Under the pieces are notes generated by a model. The model was not told the origin of the DNA and did not search any database. It saw only the letters and a list, made by a program, of their open reading frames with translations. From Burkholderia ambifaria (GTDB taxonomy: Bacteria > Pseudomonadota > Gammaproteobacteria > Burkholderiales > Burkholderiaceae): a stretch of DNA of 64,000 nucleotides. This document shows, in pieces, positions 49,588-59,400 of the stretch (positions are counted from its first letter, which is position 1; every line of letters starts with the position of its first letter). A program made the position numbers and the translations under genes. The stretch lies in contig NZ_LKPJ01000002.1 of assembly GCF_001443045.1 (NCBI RefSeq), forward strand, positions 1 through 64,000, read 5' to 3'.

Positions 49588-49599
49588 TTGTCTAGTCAT
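49588..49599. promoter_or_regulatory. HutC-like operator, distal copy
   Basis: TTGTCTAGTCAT matches the HutC-subfamily consensus GTMTAKAC with one mismatch (GTCTAGTC). It lies 233 bases before the transporter start and 160 bases before the better copy. Confidence 0.45.
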
Positions 49600-49688
49600 C
49601 CTTGCGATTGGATTGCCCGGGTTGCACCAAATCCGTGCCCGGATTCCCCTCGATGAGGCACGTCAGAGGCCTGAAATTAGGGGATTTC

Positions 49689-49710
49689 CCGCGTTTACGC
49701 GGTTTTTTTT
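49689..49710 (+). terminator. Terminator-like hairpin in the leader of the hut-like operon
   Basis: CCGCG (49689-49693), loop TTTA, CGCGG (49698-49702), then eight T. The stem is short but pure GC and the T tract is long. It lies 111 bases before the GTG start of the binding-protein gene. The preceding GGGG at 49680-49683 can pair with the CCC at 49688-49690 and would compete with the stem, so an attenuator is possible; alternatively it ends unrelated read-through. Confidence 0.5.
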
Positions 49711-49747
49711 GATCGCTGCTTGTCTCGCCGTTTTTCTTCTTGCATGC

Positions 49748-49759
49748 TTGTATAGACAA
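49748..49759. promoter_or_regulatory. HutC-like operator, proximal copy
   Basis: TTGTATAGACAA is an almost perfect palindrome and fits the HutC-subfamily consensus GTMTAKAC without mismatch (GTATAGAC). It is 61 bases before the GTG start of the transporter operon whose last gene is hutC, so autoregulated repression is likely. Confidence 0.65.
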
Positions 49760-49820
49760 ATTCCTGAGGCGGCTTGCTGGCACCGAAGGGATGGCGAACT
49801 TCAACGCAAGGAGAAATCTC

Positions 49821-50681
49821 GTGAACGGCAAGCGCATCAACTGGGCAGTCAGGGCAATCGGCGTCATCGCGGCTGCGGCGGCAACGCTCGCCGCACCGGT
49901 GCAGGCAAAGGAATGGAAGACGGTGACGGTCGCGCTCGAAGGCGGCTATGCGCCGTGGAACCTCACGCTGCCGGGCGGCAAGCTCGGCGGTTTCGAGCCG
50001 GAGCTGCTCGCCAACGTGTGCGAACGCATCAAGGTGCAATGCAACATGGTCGCGCAGGACTGGGACGGCATGATTCCGGGCCTGCAGGCCGGCAAGTTCG
50101 ACATCCTGATGGATGCGATCTCGATCACGCCGGAGCGCGAGAAGATCCTGCTGTTCTCGCGCCCGTATGCGGCTACACCTGCGACCTTCGCCGTCACCGA
50201 TACCAAGATCCTGCCGAAGGCCGCGCCCGGCGCGCCGATCGTCAAGCTGACCGGCGACGCGAATGCCGACAAGCCGACCGTCGACGCGCTGCGCAAGCAG
50301 CTCAAGGGCAAGACGATCGGCATCCAGTCGGGCACCGTCTATACGAAGTTCATCAACGACAGCTTCAAGGACATCGCGTCGATCCGCGTGTACAAGACCT
50401 CGCCCGAGCGTGATCTCGACCTCGTCGCGGGCCGCATCGACGCATCGTTCGACGACGTCACGTACTACGCGGCGAACAACGCGAAGAAGGACAACGCATC
50501 GATCGTGCTCGCGGGCCCGAAGCTCGGCGGGCCGATCTGGGGCCCGGGTGAAGGGCTCGCGTTCCGCAAGCAGGATGCCGACCTGAAGACGAAGTTCGAT
50601 ACGGCGATCGGTGCCGCGCTCGCGGACGGCACCGTGAAGAAACTTGCCGACAAGTGGTTCAAGACCGACGTCACGCCGTAA
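49821..50681 (+). CDS. Histidine-type ABC transporter, periplasmic binding protein
   Basis: 286 residues from a GTG start at 49821, chosen because AAGGAG at 49808-49813 precedes it and the product then begins with a good signal peptide (NGKRINWAVRAIG, ending APVQA). The mature part has VTVALEGGYAPWNLTLPGGKLGGFEPELLANV and MDAISITPEREKILLFSRPYA, as in histidine, arginine or octopine receptors. First gene of the operon with two permeases, an ATPase, a HutH paralogue and HutC, so histidine or a related amino acid is the probable ligand. Confidence 0.9.
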   Translation: MNGKRINWAVRAIGVIAAAAATLAAPVQAKEWKTVTVALEGGYAPWNLTLPGGKLGGFEPELLANVCERIKVQCNMVAQDWDGMIPGLQAGKFDILMDAISITPEREKILLFSRPYAATPATFAVTDTKILPKAAPGAPIVKLTGDANADKPTVDALRKQLKGKTIGIQSGTVYTKFINDSFKDIASIRVYKTSPERDLDLVAGRIDASFDDVTYYAANNAKKDNASIVLAGPKLGGPIWGPGEGLAFRKQDADLKTKFDTAIGAALADGTVKKLADKWFKTDVTP

Positions 50682-50773
50682 GCGCGTATCCGGTTGCCGC
50701 CGCGTGAGCGGCTCGAACGACGCGCGGCGGCACGCATCCTGCGGATTCATTCAACGCTTGCCGGGAGGCACGC

Positions 50774-51496
50774 ATGGCGATTCTTGAAATGCTCGGCTTC
50801 GGAACCGAGGGCTGGGGCGGCGTGCTGTTGCTCGCCGCGCTGATGACGGTCGCGCTGACGCTCGCCGCGCTCGCGGTCGGTGCCGTGATCGGCGCGGCGA
50901 TCGCGGCGGCGAAGCTGTCACGCCACCGCAGCGCACGCCTGCTCGGCGACCTGTACACGACGGTGTTTCGCGGCGTGCCCGAACTGCTCGTCATCTACCT
51001 GTTCTATTTCGGCGGTTCGACGCTTGTCACGACCGTCGGCCAGTGGTTCGGCGCGGAAGGCTTCATCGGCGTGCCGCCGTTCGTGATCGGTGCGCTCGCG
51101 GTAGGGATGATTTCCGGCGCGTACCAGGCCGAGGTGTATCGCGCGGCCGTGCTCGCGGTGTCGAAGGGCGAGCTCGAAGCGGCGCGCTCGATCGGCATGC
51201 CGCGCAGCATGGTCCTGCGCCGCATCCTGATTCCGCAGGTGCTGCGCTTCGCGCTGCCCGGCATCGGCAACGTATGGCAGCTGAGCCTGAAGGATTCGGC
51301 GCTGATCTCGGTCACCGGGCTCGCCGAGCTGCTGCGCACGAGCCAGATCGCGGCGAACTCGACGCATCAGTACTTCGTGTTCTTCGTCGCGGGCGGCGCG
51401 CTCTATCTGGTCATGACGGGCCTGTCGAACCGCGTGTTCAACCGGGCCGAAGCGATCGTCGGTCGCTCGTTCCGCCGCAATTTCGCGCGCAACTGA
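50774..51496 (+). CDS. Histidine-type ABC transporter permease (HisQ-like)
   Basis: 240 residues with five to six membrane segments. VFRGVPELLVIYLFYFGGS and the EAA loop GELEAARSIGMPRSMVLRRILIPQVLRF identify the HisQ group. It follows the binding-protein gene by 92 bases and precedes the second permease gene by 12. Confidence 0.92.
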   Translation: MAILEMLGFGTEGWGGVLLLAALMTVALTLAALAVGAVIGAAIAAAKLSRHRSARLLGDLYTTVFRGVPELLVIYLFYFGGSTLVTTVGQWFGAEGFIGVPPFVIGALAVGMISGAYQAEVYRAAVLAVSKGELEAARSIGMPRSMVLRRILIPQVLRFALPGIGNVWQLSLKDSALISVTGLAELLRTSQIAANSTHQYFVFFVAGGALYLVMTGLSNRVFNRAEAIVGRSFRRNFARN

Positions 51497-51508
51497 CGGA
51501 GAGCACGC

Positions 51509-52255
51509 ATGTCAATCGATATCGACTTCATCCTCGACACGCTGCGCCAGCTGCTCGCGGCCGTGCCGACCACGCTGGGCCTGTTCTTCGCGTCGCTCGT
51601 GCTCGGCGGCCTGCTGTCGCTCGTGATCGTCACGATGCGCGTGTCGCCGCACTGGCTGCCGAACCGCTTCGCGCGTGCGTACATCCTCGTGTTCCGCGGC
51701 TCGCCGCTGCTGATCCAGATGTTTCTCGTGTATTACGGGCTCGGCCAGTTCGGCGTGATTCGCGAAAGCTTCATGTGGCCGCTGCTGCGCGAGCCGTACG
51801 TCTGCGCGGTGCTGTCGCTCGCGCTGTGCACGGCCGGCTACACGGCCGAGATCGTGCGCGGCGGGCTGATGGCCGTGCCGGTCGGGCAGATCGAGGCCGG
51901 TTACTCGATCGGCCTGTCGGGCTTCGCGCTGCTGCGCCGCGTGATCGGCCCGATCGCGTTGCGCCAGTGCCTGCCCGCGTATTCGACCGAAGCCGTGCTG
52001 CTGGTCAAGTCGACCGCGCTCGCCAGCCTCGTGACCGTGTGGGAAGTGACGGGCGTCGCGCAGCAGATCATCCAGCAGACCTACAGGACGACCGAAGTGT
52101 TCGTGTGCGCGGCGCTCATCTATCTGGGCCTGAACTTCATCGTCGTGCGCCTGCTCGGTGCGCTCGAATGGCGGCTCTCCGGTCACCTGCGCGCGCCGAA
52201 GCCGTCCGCCGCACCCGCCGCGACGACACGCAATCCCCGGCGCGTGGCGTCCTGA
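51509..52255 (+). CDS. Histidine-type ABC transporter permease (HisM-like)
   Basis: 248 residues. VFRGSPLLIQMFLVYYGLGQFG and the EAA loop GQIEAGYSIGLSGFALLRRVIGPIALRQ mark the HisM group. The last 20 residues are a Pro/Ala/Arg-rich tail. GGAG lies before the ATG. Pairs with the HisQ-like subunit. Confidence 0.92.
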   Translation: MSIDIDFILDTLRQLLAAVPTTLGLFFASLVLGGLLSLVIVTMRVSPHWLPNRFARAYILVFRGSPLLIQMFLVYYGLGQFGVIRESFMWPLLREPYVCAVLSLALCTAGYTAEIVRGGLMAVPVGQIEAGYSIGLSGFALLRRVIGPIALRQCLPAYSTEAVLLVKSTALASLVTVWEVTGVAQQIIQQTYRTTEVFVCAALIYLGLNFIVVRLLGALEWRLSGHLRAPKPSAAPAATTRNPRRVAS

Positions 52256-52283
52256 GCGTCCCCGTCCTTTCCAGGAGAATTCG

Positions 52284-53075
52284 ATGAACACCGCTGCTCC
52301 CGTTGCGCTGTCGGTCAAGAACATCCACAAGTCGTTCGGCGATCACCACGTGCTGAAGGGCATCTCGCTCGACGCGCACGAAGGCGACGTCATCTCGATC
52401 CTCGGCGCGAGCGGCTCGGGCAAGAGCACCTTCCTGCGCTGCCTGAACCTGCTCGAAACGCCCGACGACGGCTCCGTCGCGCTGGCCGGCGAGGAACTGA
52501 AGATGAAGCGGGCGCGCGACGGCAAGCTGCAGCCGGGCGACCGGCGGCAGGTCGATCGCATCCGCTCGCAGCTCGGGATGGTGTTCCAGAACTTCAATCT
52601 GTGGTCGCACATGACCGTGCTCGACAATCTCGTCGAAGGGCCGTTGCGCGTGCTGAAGCGCAGCCGCGCGGAAGCGGTCGAGGAAGCCGAGGCGCTGCTC
52701 GCGCGCGTCGGCCTCGCGGACAAGCGCGGCTACTATCCGGCACACCTGTCGGGCGGCCAGCAGCAGCGCGTCGCGATCGCGCGGGCGCTCGCGATGCATC
52801 CGAAGGTAATGCTGTTCGACGAACCGACGTCGGCGCTCGACCCGGAGCTGGTCGGCGAAGTGCTGCGCGTGATGCGCTCGCTCGCGGAGGAAGGGCGCAC
52901 CATGCTGGTCGTTACGCACGAAATGGGCTTCGCGCGGCACGTGTCGAATCGCGTGATGTTCCTGCATCAGGGCGAGGTCGATTCGGACGGGCCGCCCGAT
53001 GCGTTGTTCGGCGGCCAGTGTTCCGAGCGCTTCCGCCAGTTCGTGTCGAGCCATCACGACCGCGCCGCGAACTGA
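52284..53075 (+). CDS. Histidine-type ABC transporter, ATP-binding protein (HisP-like)
   Basis: 263 residues. Walker [22 protein letters not shown], signature [15 protein letters not shown], Walker [15 protein letters not shown]. The insertion after Walker A places it with HisP. AGGAG at 52273-52277 precedes the ATG. Seven bases separate its stop from the HutH-like gene. Confidence 0.93.
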   Translation: MNTAAPVALSVKNIHKSFGDHHVLKGISLDAHEGDVISILGASGSGKSTFLRCLNLLETPDDGSVALAGEELKMKRARDGKLQPGDRRQVDRIRSQLGMVFQNFNLWSHMTVLDNLVEGPLRVLKRSRAEAVEEAEALLARVGLADKRGYYPAHLSGGQQQRVAIARALAMHPKVMLFDEPTSALDPELVGEVLRVMRSLAEEGRTMLVVTHEMGFARHVSNRVMFLHQGEVDSDGPPDALFGGQCSERFRQFVSSHHDRAAN

Positions 53076-53082
53076 GGACGTC

Positions 53083-54576
53083 ATGACCGTATTCCGTTCT
53101 GCACGGCCGCTCGACTGGCGGCAGATTGCGGCCGTCGCGGCCGGCGAACCGCTGGGGTTGACCGACGCCGCGCGCGAGCGGATCGCCGCGGCGCGCGGGC
53201 TCGTCGACGAGATCGTCGCGCGCGGGATTCGCGCCTATGGCGTCAATACCGGCGTCGGTGCGCTGTGCGACGTGATCGTGTCGCCGGCGCAGCAGAGCAC
53301 GCTGTCGCGCAACATCCTGATGAGCCACGCGGTCGGCGTCGGCATGCCGCTCGGCGCGGCCGAAACGCGCGCGATCATCGCGGCCGCGATCAACAACTTC
53401 GCACACGGGCATTCGGGCGTGCATGCCGATGTCGTCGAACAGCTCGTCGCGCTGCTCGAACACGATTGCCTGCCGGAGGTGCCGGCGCACGGCTCGGTCG
53501 GCTACCTGACCCACATGGCGCACGTCGGGCTCGTATGCATCGGGCACGGTCATGCGCGCCATCGCGGCGAGCGCGTGCGCGGCGACGAGGCGCTGCGCCG
53601 CATCGGTCGCGAACCGCTCGCGCTCGGTGCGAAGGAAGGCCTGAGCCTGGTCAACGGCACGCCCTGCGTCACGGGGCTCGCCGCGCTCGCGCTGGCGCGC
53701 GCGGAGCGGCTGCTCGACTGGGCCGACTGGATCGCGGCGGCGAGCTTCGAGAATCTTGGCGGGCAGCTTGCCGCGTTCGACCCGGCGTCGCTCGCGCTGC
53801 GGATCTCGCCCGGCATCGGGCACGTCGGCGCGCGCCTGCGGGCGATGCTCGCCGGCAGCCCGATGCTCGCCGCGGCGAGCGGGCGGCATACGCAGGATCC
53901 GCTCAGCCTGCGCACGATCCCGCACGTGCACGGCGCGGCGCGCGACGTGTTCGCGGTGACGGCGGAAGTCGTCGACCGCGAGCTCGCGTCCGTCACGGAC
54001 AATCCGATCGTCGCCGGTACGCGCGACGCGCCGGTCGTTCATTCGCAGGCGCATGCGGTCGGCGCGGGCATCGCGCTGGCGATGGACAGCCTCGCGGCGG
54101 CCATGGCGCAGGTGGCGGCCATCGCCGAGCGGCGGCTGGACCGTCTCGTCAATCCGCTCGTGAGCGGGCTGCCGGCGTTTCTCGCGGCGCCCGGCGGCAC
54201 GTGTTCGGGGTTCATGATCGCGCAGTACACGGCGGTCGCGCTCGTCGCGCAGAATCAGCGACTGGCGGCGCCGGCGAGCCTCGACGGCGGCATTACATCG
54301 GGGCTGCAGGAAGATCACCTGTGTCATGCGACGCCGGCCGCGCTGAAGGCGCTCGACATCATCGAGAACGCGACGCGCGTGCTCGCGATCGAGTTGCTGG
54401 CCGCCGCGCAGGCGTACGATCTGCAGGCGAGCGAAACGGAGCGGGCGGCGTCGACCGATGCGCTGTGGCGACAGGTGCGCGAACGGGTGAGCGCGTATCA
54501 CGACGACCGGCCGCTTGCCGACGACATCGCGATCGCGGCCGGGATCGTCGCGGGCGAGCCGCCGTCCGTGCTGTAG
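53083..54576 (+). CDS. HutH-family (histidine/aromatic ammonia-lyase) paralogue lacking the MIO tripeptide
   Basis: 497 residues, normal length for histidine ammonia-lyase. Family landmarks: AYGVNTGVG, EGLSLVNGT, TDNPIV, LPAFLAAPGG, SGFMIAQYTA, GLQEDH, IELLAAAQA. Where active enzymes have GSVG-ASG-DLAPLAH, this one has GSVG (137-140) followed directly by YLTHMAHVGLV: the Ala-Ser-Gly that cyclises to the electrophilic MIO group is missing, with no other gap. The Tyr of QDPYSLR is also Leu274, while Gln271 and Arg277 remain, and the GGNFH motif is replaced by VVHSQAH. The gene lies inside a hut-like operon with its own transporter and HutC. Classical ammonia-lyase chemistry is unlikely; the true reaction is unknown. 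Confidence 0.85.
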   Translation: MTVFRSARPLDWRQIAAVAAGEPLGLTDAARERIAAARGLVDEIVARGIRAYGVNTGVGALCDVIVSPAQQSTLSRNILMSHAVGVGMPLGAAETRAIIAAAINNFAHGHSGVHADVVEQLVALLEHDCLPEVPAHGSVGYLTHMAHVGLVCIGHGHARHRGERVRGDEALRRIGREPLALGAKEGLSLVNGTPCVTGLAALALARAERLLDWADWIAAASFENLGGQLAAFDPASLALRISPGIGHVGARLRAMLAGSPMLAAASGRHTQDPLSLRTIPHVHGAARDVFAVTAEVVDRELASVTDNPIVAGTRDAPVVHSQAHAVGAGIALAMDSLAAAMAQVAAIAERRLDRLVNPLVSGLPAFLAAPGGTCSGFMIAQYTAVALVAQNQRLAAPASLDGGITSGLQEDHLCHATPAALKALDIIENATRVLAIELLAAAQAYDLQASETERAASTDALWRQVRERVSAYHDDRPLADDIAIAAGIVAGEPPSVL

Positions 54577-54638
54577 CGGCACGACGCGCGACGCGTGACG
54601 CGCGGCGGGGCATCCAACCTTCATTCGGTCGAGGGCGC

Positions 54639-55394
54639 ATGAACGAAACGGAACGATACATACCGGCGCGGCGGGCGGTCGCATCGGGCGACGACGTGCC
54701 GGCACGCGCGCTGCCGGCGTACCAGCAGATCAAGCGCTACGTCGTCGAGCGGATCGCGAACGGCGACTGGAAGCCGGGCGGCGCGATTCCGACCGAGGCC
54801 GAACTGGTCAAGGAGTTCGGCGTTGCCCGGATGACGGTGTCGCGCGCGCTGCGCGAGCTGACCGCCGAGCGCGTGCTGACGCGCATCCAGGGCGCCGGCA
54901 CGTTCGTCGAGCGCCGGCATTACGAATCGACGGTGCTGGAAATCCGCAACATCGCGGACGAGATCGCGGAGCGCGGTCACCGGCACAGCGCACGCGTGCT
55001 GCTGATCGAGCGCAGCGTCGAGCCGGAAGCGATCGATGCGCTGGGGCTGCGGTCGGGTCCCGTGTTTCATTCGCGCATCGTGCACTACGAGGAAGACGAG
55101 CCGATCCAGTTCGAGGATCGCTACGTCAACCCGGCATTGTTTCCCGACTACCTGGAGCAGGATTTCACGATCGAGACGCCGAACCATTACATGGTGCGGC
55201 TGGCGCCGATCCAGCGCGCGGAGTTCCGGATCTACGCGGAGAAGCCGAATGCGCAGGTGCGTCGGCATCTCGTCATGGAAATCGGCGAACCGTGTCTGTT
55301 ATTGAGCCGCCGCACATGGGTCGGCGAGCACGTCGCCACGTCGGTCAGGCTGTGGCATCCGGCGTCGCGGTTTCATCTGGCGGGGAGGATGTAG
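54639..55394 (+). CDS. hutC: GntR-family histidine-utilisation repressor HutC
   Basis: 251 residues. Winged helix (IPTEAELVKEFGVARMTVSRALRELTAERVLTRIQGAGTFV) and UTRA ligand-binding domain. The C-terminal EPCLLLSRRTWVGEHVATSVRLWHPASRFHLAGRM pattern is the HutC hallmark. The known inducer of HutC proteins is urocanate. It is the last gene of the operon beginning at 49821, 62 bases after the HutH paralogue. HutC-type operator sites lie upstream of that operon (49748-49759, 49588-49599). Confidence 0.9.
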   Translation: MNETERYIPARRAVASGDDVPARALPAYQQIKRYVVERIANGDWKPGGAIPTEAELVKEFGVARMTVSRALRELTAERVLTRIQGAGTFVERRHYESTVLEIRNIADEIAERGHRHSARVLLIERSVEPEAIDALGLRSGPVFHSRIVHYEEDEPIQFEDRYVNPALFPDYLEQDFTIETPNHYMVRLAPIQRAEFRIYAEKPNAQVRRHLVMEIGEPCLLLSRRTWVGEHVATSVRLWHPASRFHLAGRM

Positions 55395-55615
55395 GGTATC
55401 GGCGCCGTTGGCGTGCAGCCGTTTGCGTATGGGTCGAGATGCCCGGGATGTCGCAGTCGGGCACTTGCTCGACGCGCCTGCCGCAGCCGGCGGCGGACGA
55501 AAGATCGGCGGCCGCGCTGCGTACCTTCCCCACGGGATGCTCGGCCTCGATTGCCGAGCCGGCTGCCGCAATGGCGTCACGATCTTGCGCGGCGCTCGTG
55601 CGCGCCTGATGCTGC
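55395..55615. other. Non-coding stretch before the acyl-CoA dehydrogenase remnant
   Basis: About 220 bases after hutC. No frame here gives recognisable protein, and the missing N-terminal part of the acyl-CoA dehydrogenase is not found, so the break in that gene is a deletion and not only frameshifts. Confidence 0.4.
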
Positions 55616-56015
55616 GTGGCCGTGGCCGAGCGCATGCTGTCGATGGCGTTGACGTATGCGATGGAGCGCAAGCAGTTCGGCAAGCCGATCGCCGATTTCC
55701 AGCTCGTGCAGGCGATGCTCGCCGACAGCAAGGCCGAAATCTATGCGGCGCGCTGCATGGTGGTGGATGCCGCGCGCCGGCGCGACGCGAAGCTGCCGGT
55801 GAGCACCGAGGCGTCGTGCGCGAAGCTGTTCGCGTCCGGGATGTGCGGGCGCGTGGCCGATCGCGCCGTGCAGATTTTCGGCGGCGCGGGCTATATGGCC
55901 GAGTACGGTATCGCGCGCTTCTATCGCGACGTGCGCCCTGTTCCGCCTCTACGAGGGCACGACCCGGATCCAGCAACTGGTGATCGCGCGCAACATGATC
56001 CGTGATGCGCGATGA
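55616..56015 (+). pseudogene. Acyl-CoA dehydrogenase, C-terminal remnant with frameshift
   Basis: The frame from 55616 gives about 105 residues of the C-terminal helical domain of an acyl-CoA dehydrogenase (AVAERMLSMALTYAMERKQFGKPI, AVQIFGGAGYMAEYGIARFYRDVR). After the CCC run at 55936-55938 the homology moves to the next frame (LFRLYEGTTRIQQLVIARNMI) and ends at the TGA at 56013. Removing one C restores a single frame. The N-terminal two thirds, with the FAD and substrate sites, are absent. It is a decayed fragment and not a functional gene. Confidence 0.8.
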
Positions 56016-56459
56016 CGGGCGTCGGAAAAGGTGCCGCAGTGCCGCGGCGGGATGGAGCCGGCACGCCGAACGACAGCGCGGCGAATGGCCGGCGGGCGCC
56101 GGCGCGGCCGGGCTCGAACGGCGCGCGCCGCGACGATGCGAACCGGGCATGGGTGAAAGGCGCCCCCCATTACGACTGGATGGGTCACGCGCCGCCTTTC
56201 GATATTCGCGACTGATCGGCCGCCGGCCTTTCATCCGACATGCGTCGGCCGACGGCCCGCAGGCGGAGTCTCGCGCCCGGTCGGCTGGATACCATTTGCT
56301 GTCGCGATGTCGATTGCCGTTTGCGCAAAGTGTGGCAAGAATGCTGATGGCCGGCAGCCGGCCCGATGCAGCTGTGCGCGACGACGCGATCCGCGTGCCG
56401 GCCACCCGATCCGGCGGCGGACAGGTCGCGCCGACAGCTTTCTTCAACCCCAACGATCC
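56016..56459. other. Gene-free stretch before the pyruvate carboxylase gene
   Basis: About 440 bases. A frame open from 56307 runs into the pyruvate carboxylase gene, but its first 51 residues look random. It probably holds the promoter of that gene; no repeat, hairpin with T tract or known operator was seen. Confidence 0.45.
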
Positions 56460-59400
56460 ATGGCAGCCGTGACTCCTACCCCCATCCAGTCCATCCTGAT
56501 CGCGAACCGCTCGGAAATCTCGATTCGCGTGATGCGTGCCGCCGCCGAGCTGAACATGCGTACGGTGGCGATCTATTCGAAGGAAGACCGGCTCGCGCTG
56601 CATCGCTTCAAGGCGGACGAGAGCTACCTGATCGGCGAGGGCAAGAAGCCGCTCGCCGCGTATCTGGACATCGACGACATCCTGCGCGTCGCGCGGCTGG
56701 CGAAAGTCGATGCGATCCATCCGGGCTACGGCTTCCTGTCCGAGAATCCCGATTTCGCGCAGGCCGTGATCGACGCCGGCATTCGCTGGATCGGCCCGTC
56801 GCCGGACGTGATGCGCACGCTCGGCAACAAGGTGGCCGCGCGCAACGCGGCGATCGCCGCCGGCGTGCCGGTGATGCCCGCGACCGCGCCGCTGCCGGAC
56901 GATCTCGCTGCATGCAAGGCGCTGGCCGCGGAAGTCGGTTATCCGCTGATGCTGAAGGCGAGCTGGGGCGGCGGCGGACGCGGGATGCGCGTGCTCGAGA
57001 ACGAGCGCGATCTCGAGACCCTGCTGCCCGTCGCGCGCCGCGAGGCGCTGGCCGCGTTCGGCAACGACGAGGTGTACGTCGAAAAACTCGTGCGCAATGC
57101 GCGCCACGTCGAGGTGCAGGTGCTCGGCGACCTGCACGGCACGGTCGTGCATTTGTACGAGCGCGACTGCACGGTGCAGCGGCGCAACCAGAAGGTGGTC
57201 GAACGCGCACCGGCGCCGTATCTCGATCGCGACGGCCGTCACGCGCTGTGCGAATCGGCGCTGCGCCTGATGCGCGCGGTCGGCTATACGCACGCGGGCA
57301 CCGTCGAATTCCTGATGGACGCCGACACCGGCCAGTTCTACTTCATCGAGGTGAACCCGCGCATCCAGGTCGAGCACACGGTGACGGAGATGATCACCGG
57401 GATCGACATCGTGAAGGCGCAGATCCGCATCACCGAAGGCGGCCGGATCGGGTTGGCCGAGGACGCGACGGACGGCGACGGCGCGCTCGTCGCGCGCGCG
57501 GCCGGCGTGCCGGAACAGCAGGCGATTCCGCTGAACGGCAACGCGCTGCAATGCCGGATCACGACCGAGGATCCGGAGAACGACTTCCTGCCCGACTACG
57601 GGCGACTTACCGCCTATCGCAGCGCGGCGGGCTTCGGCGTGCGTCTCGACGCCGGCACCGCCTATGGCGGCGCGGTGATCACGCCGTACTACGACTCGCT
57701 GCTCGTGAAGGTGACGACCTGGGCGCCGACGGCGGCCGAATCGATTCATCGGATGGATCGCGCGCTGCGCGAGTTCCGCATTCGCGGCGTCACGTCGAAC
57801 CTGCAGTTCCTCGAGAACGTGATCAACCACCCGTCCTTCATCGCGGGCGACGTGACGACGCGCTTCATCGACAAGACGCCGGAGTTGCTCGCATTCGCGA
57901 AGCGCGGCGATCGCGCGACGAAGCTGCTGCGCTATCTCGGCGAGCTGAACGTGAACGGCAACGCCGAGATGAGCGGCCGCACGCTGCCGGCACTGCCGTT
58001 GTCGAAACCCGTGCTGCCGAAGATCGATACGGCCGTGGCGATCCCGGCCGGCACACGCGATCGCCTGCGCGAGCTCGGCCCGGAGAAATTCGCGAGCTGG
58101 ATGCTCGACCAGAAGCAGGTGCTGCTGACCGACACGACGATGCGCGACGCGCACCAGTCGCTGTTCGCGACGCGCATGCGCACGGCCGACATGCTGCCGA
58201 TCGCGCCGTTCTACGCGCGCGAGCTGTCGCAGCTGTTCTCGCTCGAATGCTGGGGCGGCGCGACCTTCGACGTCGCGCTGCGCTTCCTGAAGGAAGACCC
58301 GTGGGAACGGCTCGCGCTGCTGCGCGAACGCGTGCCGAACATCCTGTTCCAGATGCTGCTGCGCGGCTCGAACGCGGTCGGCTACACGAACTACGCGGAC
58401 AACGTCGTGCGCTTCTTCGTGCAGCAGGCCGCGAGCGCGGGCGTCGACGTGTTCCGCGTGTTCGACTCGCTGAACTGGGTGCGCAACATGCGCGTGGCGA
58501 TCGATGCGGTGGGCGAGAGCGGGATGCTGTGCGAAGGCGCGATCTGCTACACCGGCGACCTGTTCGACACGTCGCGCGCGAAGTACGACCTCAAGTATTA
58601 CGTCGGCATCGCGCGCGAACTGCAGCAGGCCGGCGTGCACGTGCTCGGCATCAAGGACATGGCCGGCATCTGCCGTCCGCAGGCGGTCGCGACGCTCGTG
58701 AAGGCGCTCAAGGAAGAAACCGGGTTGCCGGTGCATTTCCATACGCACGACACGAGCGGGATCGCCGCGGCGTCGGTGCTCGCGGCGGTCGGTGCGGGCT
58801 GCGACGCGGTGGACGGCGCGCTCGACGCGATGAGCGGGCTCACGTCGCAGCCGAACCTGTCGAGCATCGCGGCGGCGCTGGCCGGCAGCGAACGCGATCC
58901 GGGGCTGGATCAGGACCGCCTGCACGAGGCGTCGATGTACTGGGAAGGCGTGCGCCGCTATTACGCGCCGTTCGAATCGGAGATCCGCGCGGGCACGGCC
59001 GACGTCTATCGCCACGAGATGCCCGGCGGCCAGTACACGAACCTGCGCGAGCAGGCGCGTTCGCTCGGCATCGATCATCGCTGGACCGAGGTGTCGCGCG
59101 CGTATGCGGACGTCAACCGACTGTTCGGCGACATCGTGAAGGTCACGCCGACGTCGAAGGTGGTCGGCGACATGGCGCTGATGATGGTCGCGAACGACCT
59201 GAGCGTGGACGACGTGCGCAACCCGGACAAGGACCTCGCGTTCCCCGAGTCGGTCGTGTCGCTGTTCAAGGGCGAGCTGGGCTTCCCGCCCGACGGCTTC
59301 CCGGCCGACCTGTCGCGCAAGGTGCTCAAGAGCGAGCCGCCGGCGCCGTATCGTCCCGGCGACCAGATTCCGCCGGTCGATCTCGACGCGGCACGCACGC

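Larger units (their letters stand above)
49352..49820. other. Divergent regulatory region, arginine cluster / hut-like cluster
   Basis: About 470 bases without a gene, serving promoters for the AruI-like gene (leftward) and the histidine-type transporter (rightward). It contains two HutC-like operators and a terminator-like hairpin between them, listed separately. From about 49590 to 49790 it is more AT-rich than its neighbours. Confidence 0.6.
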
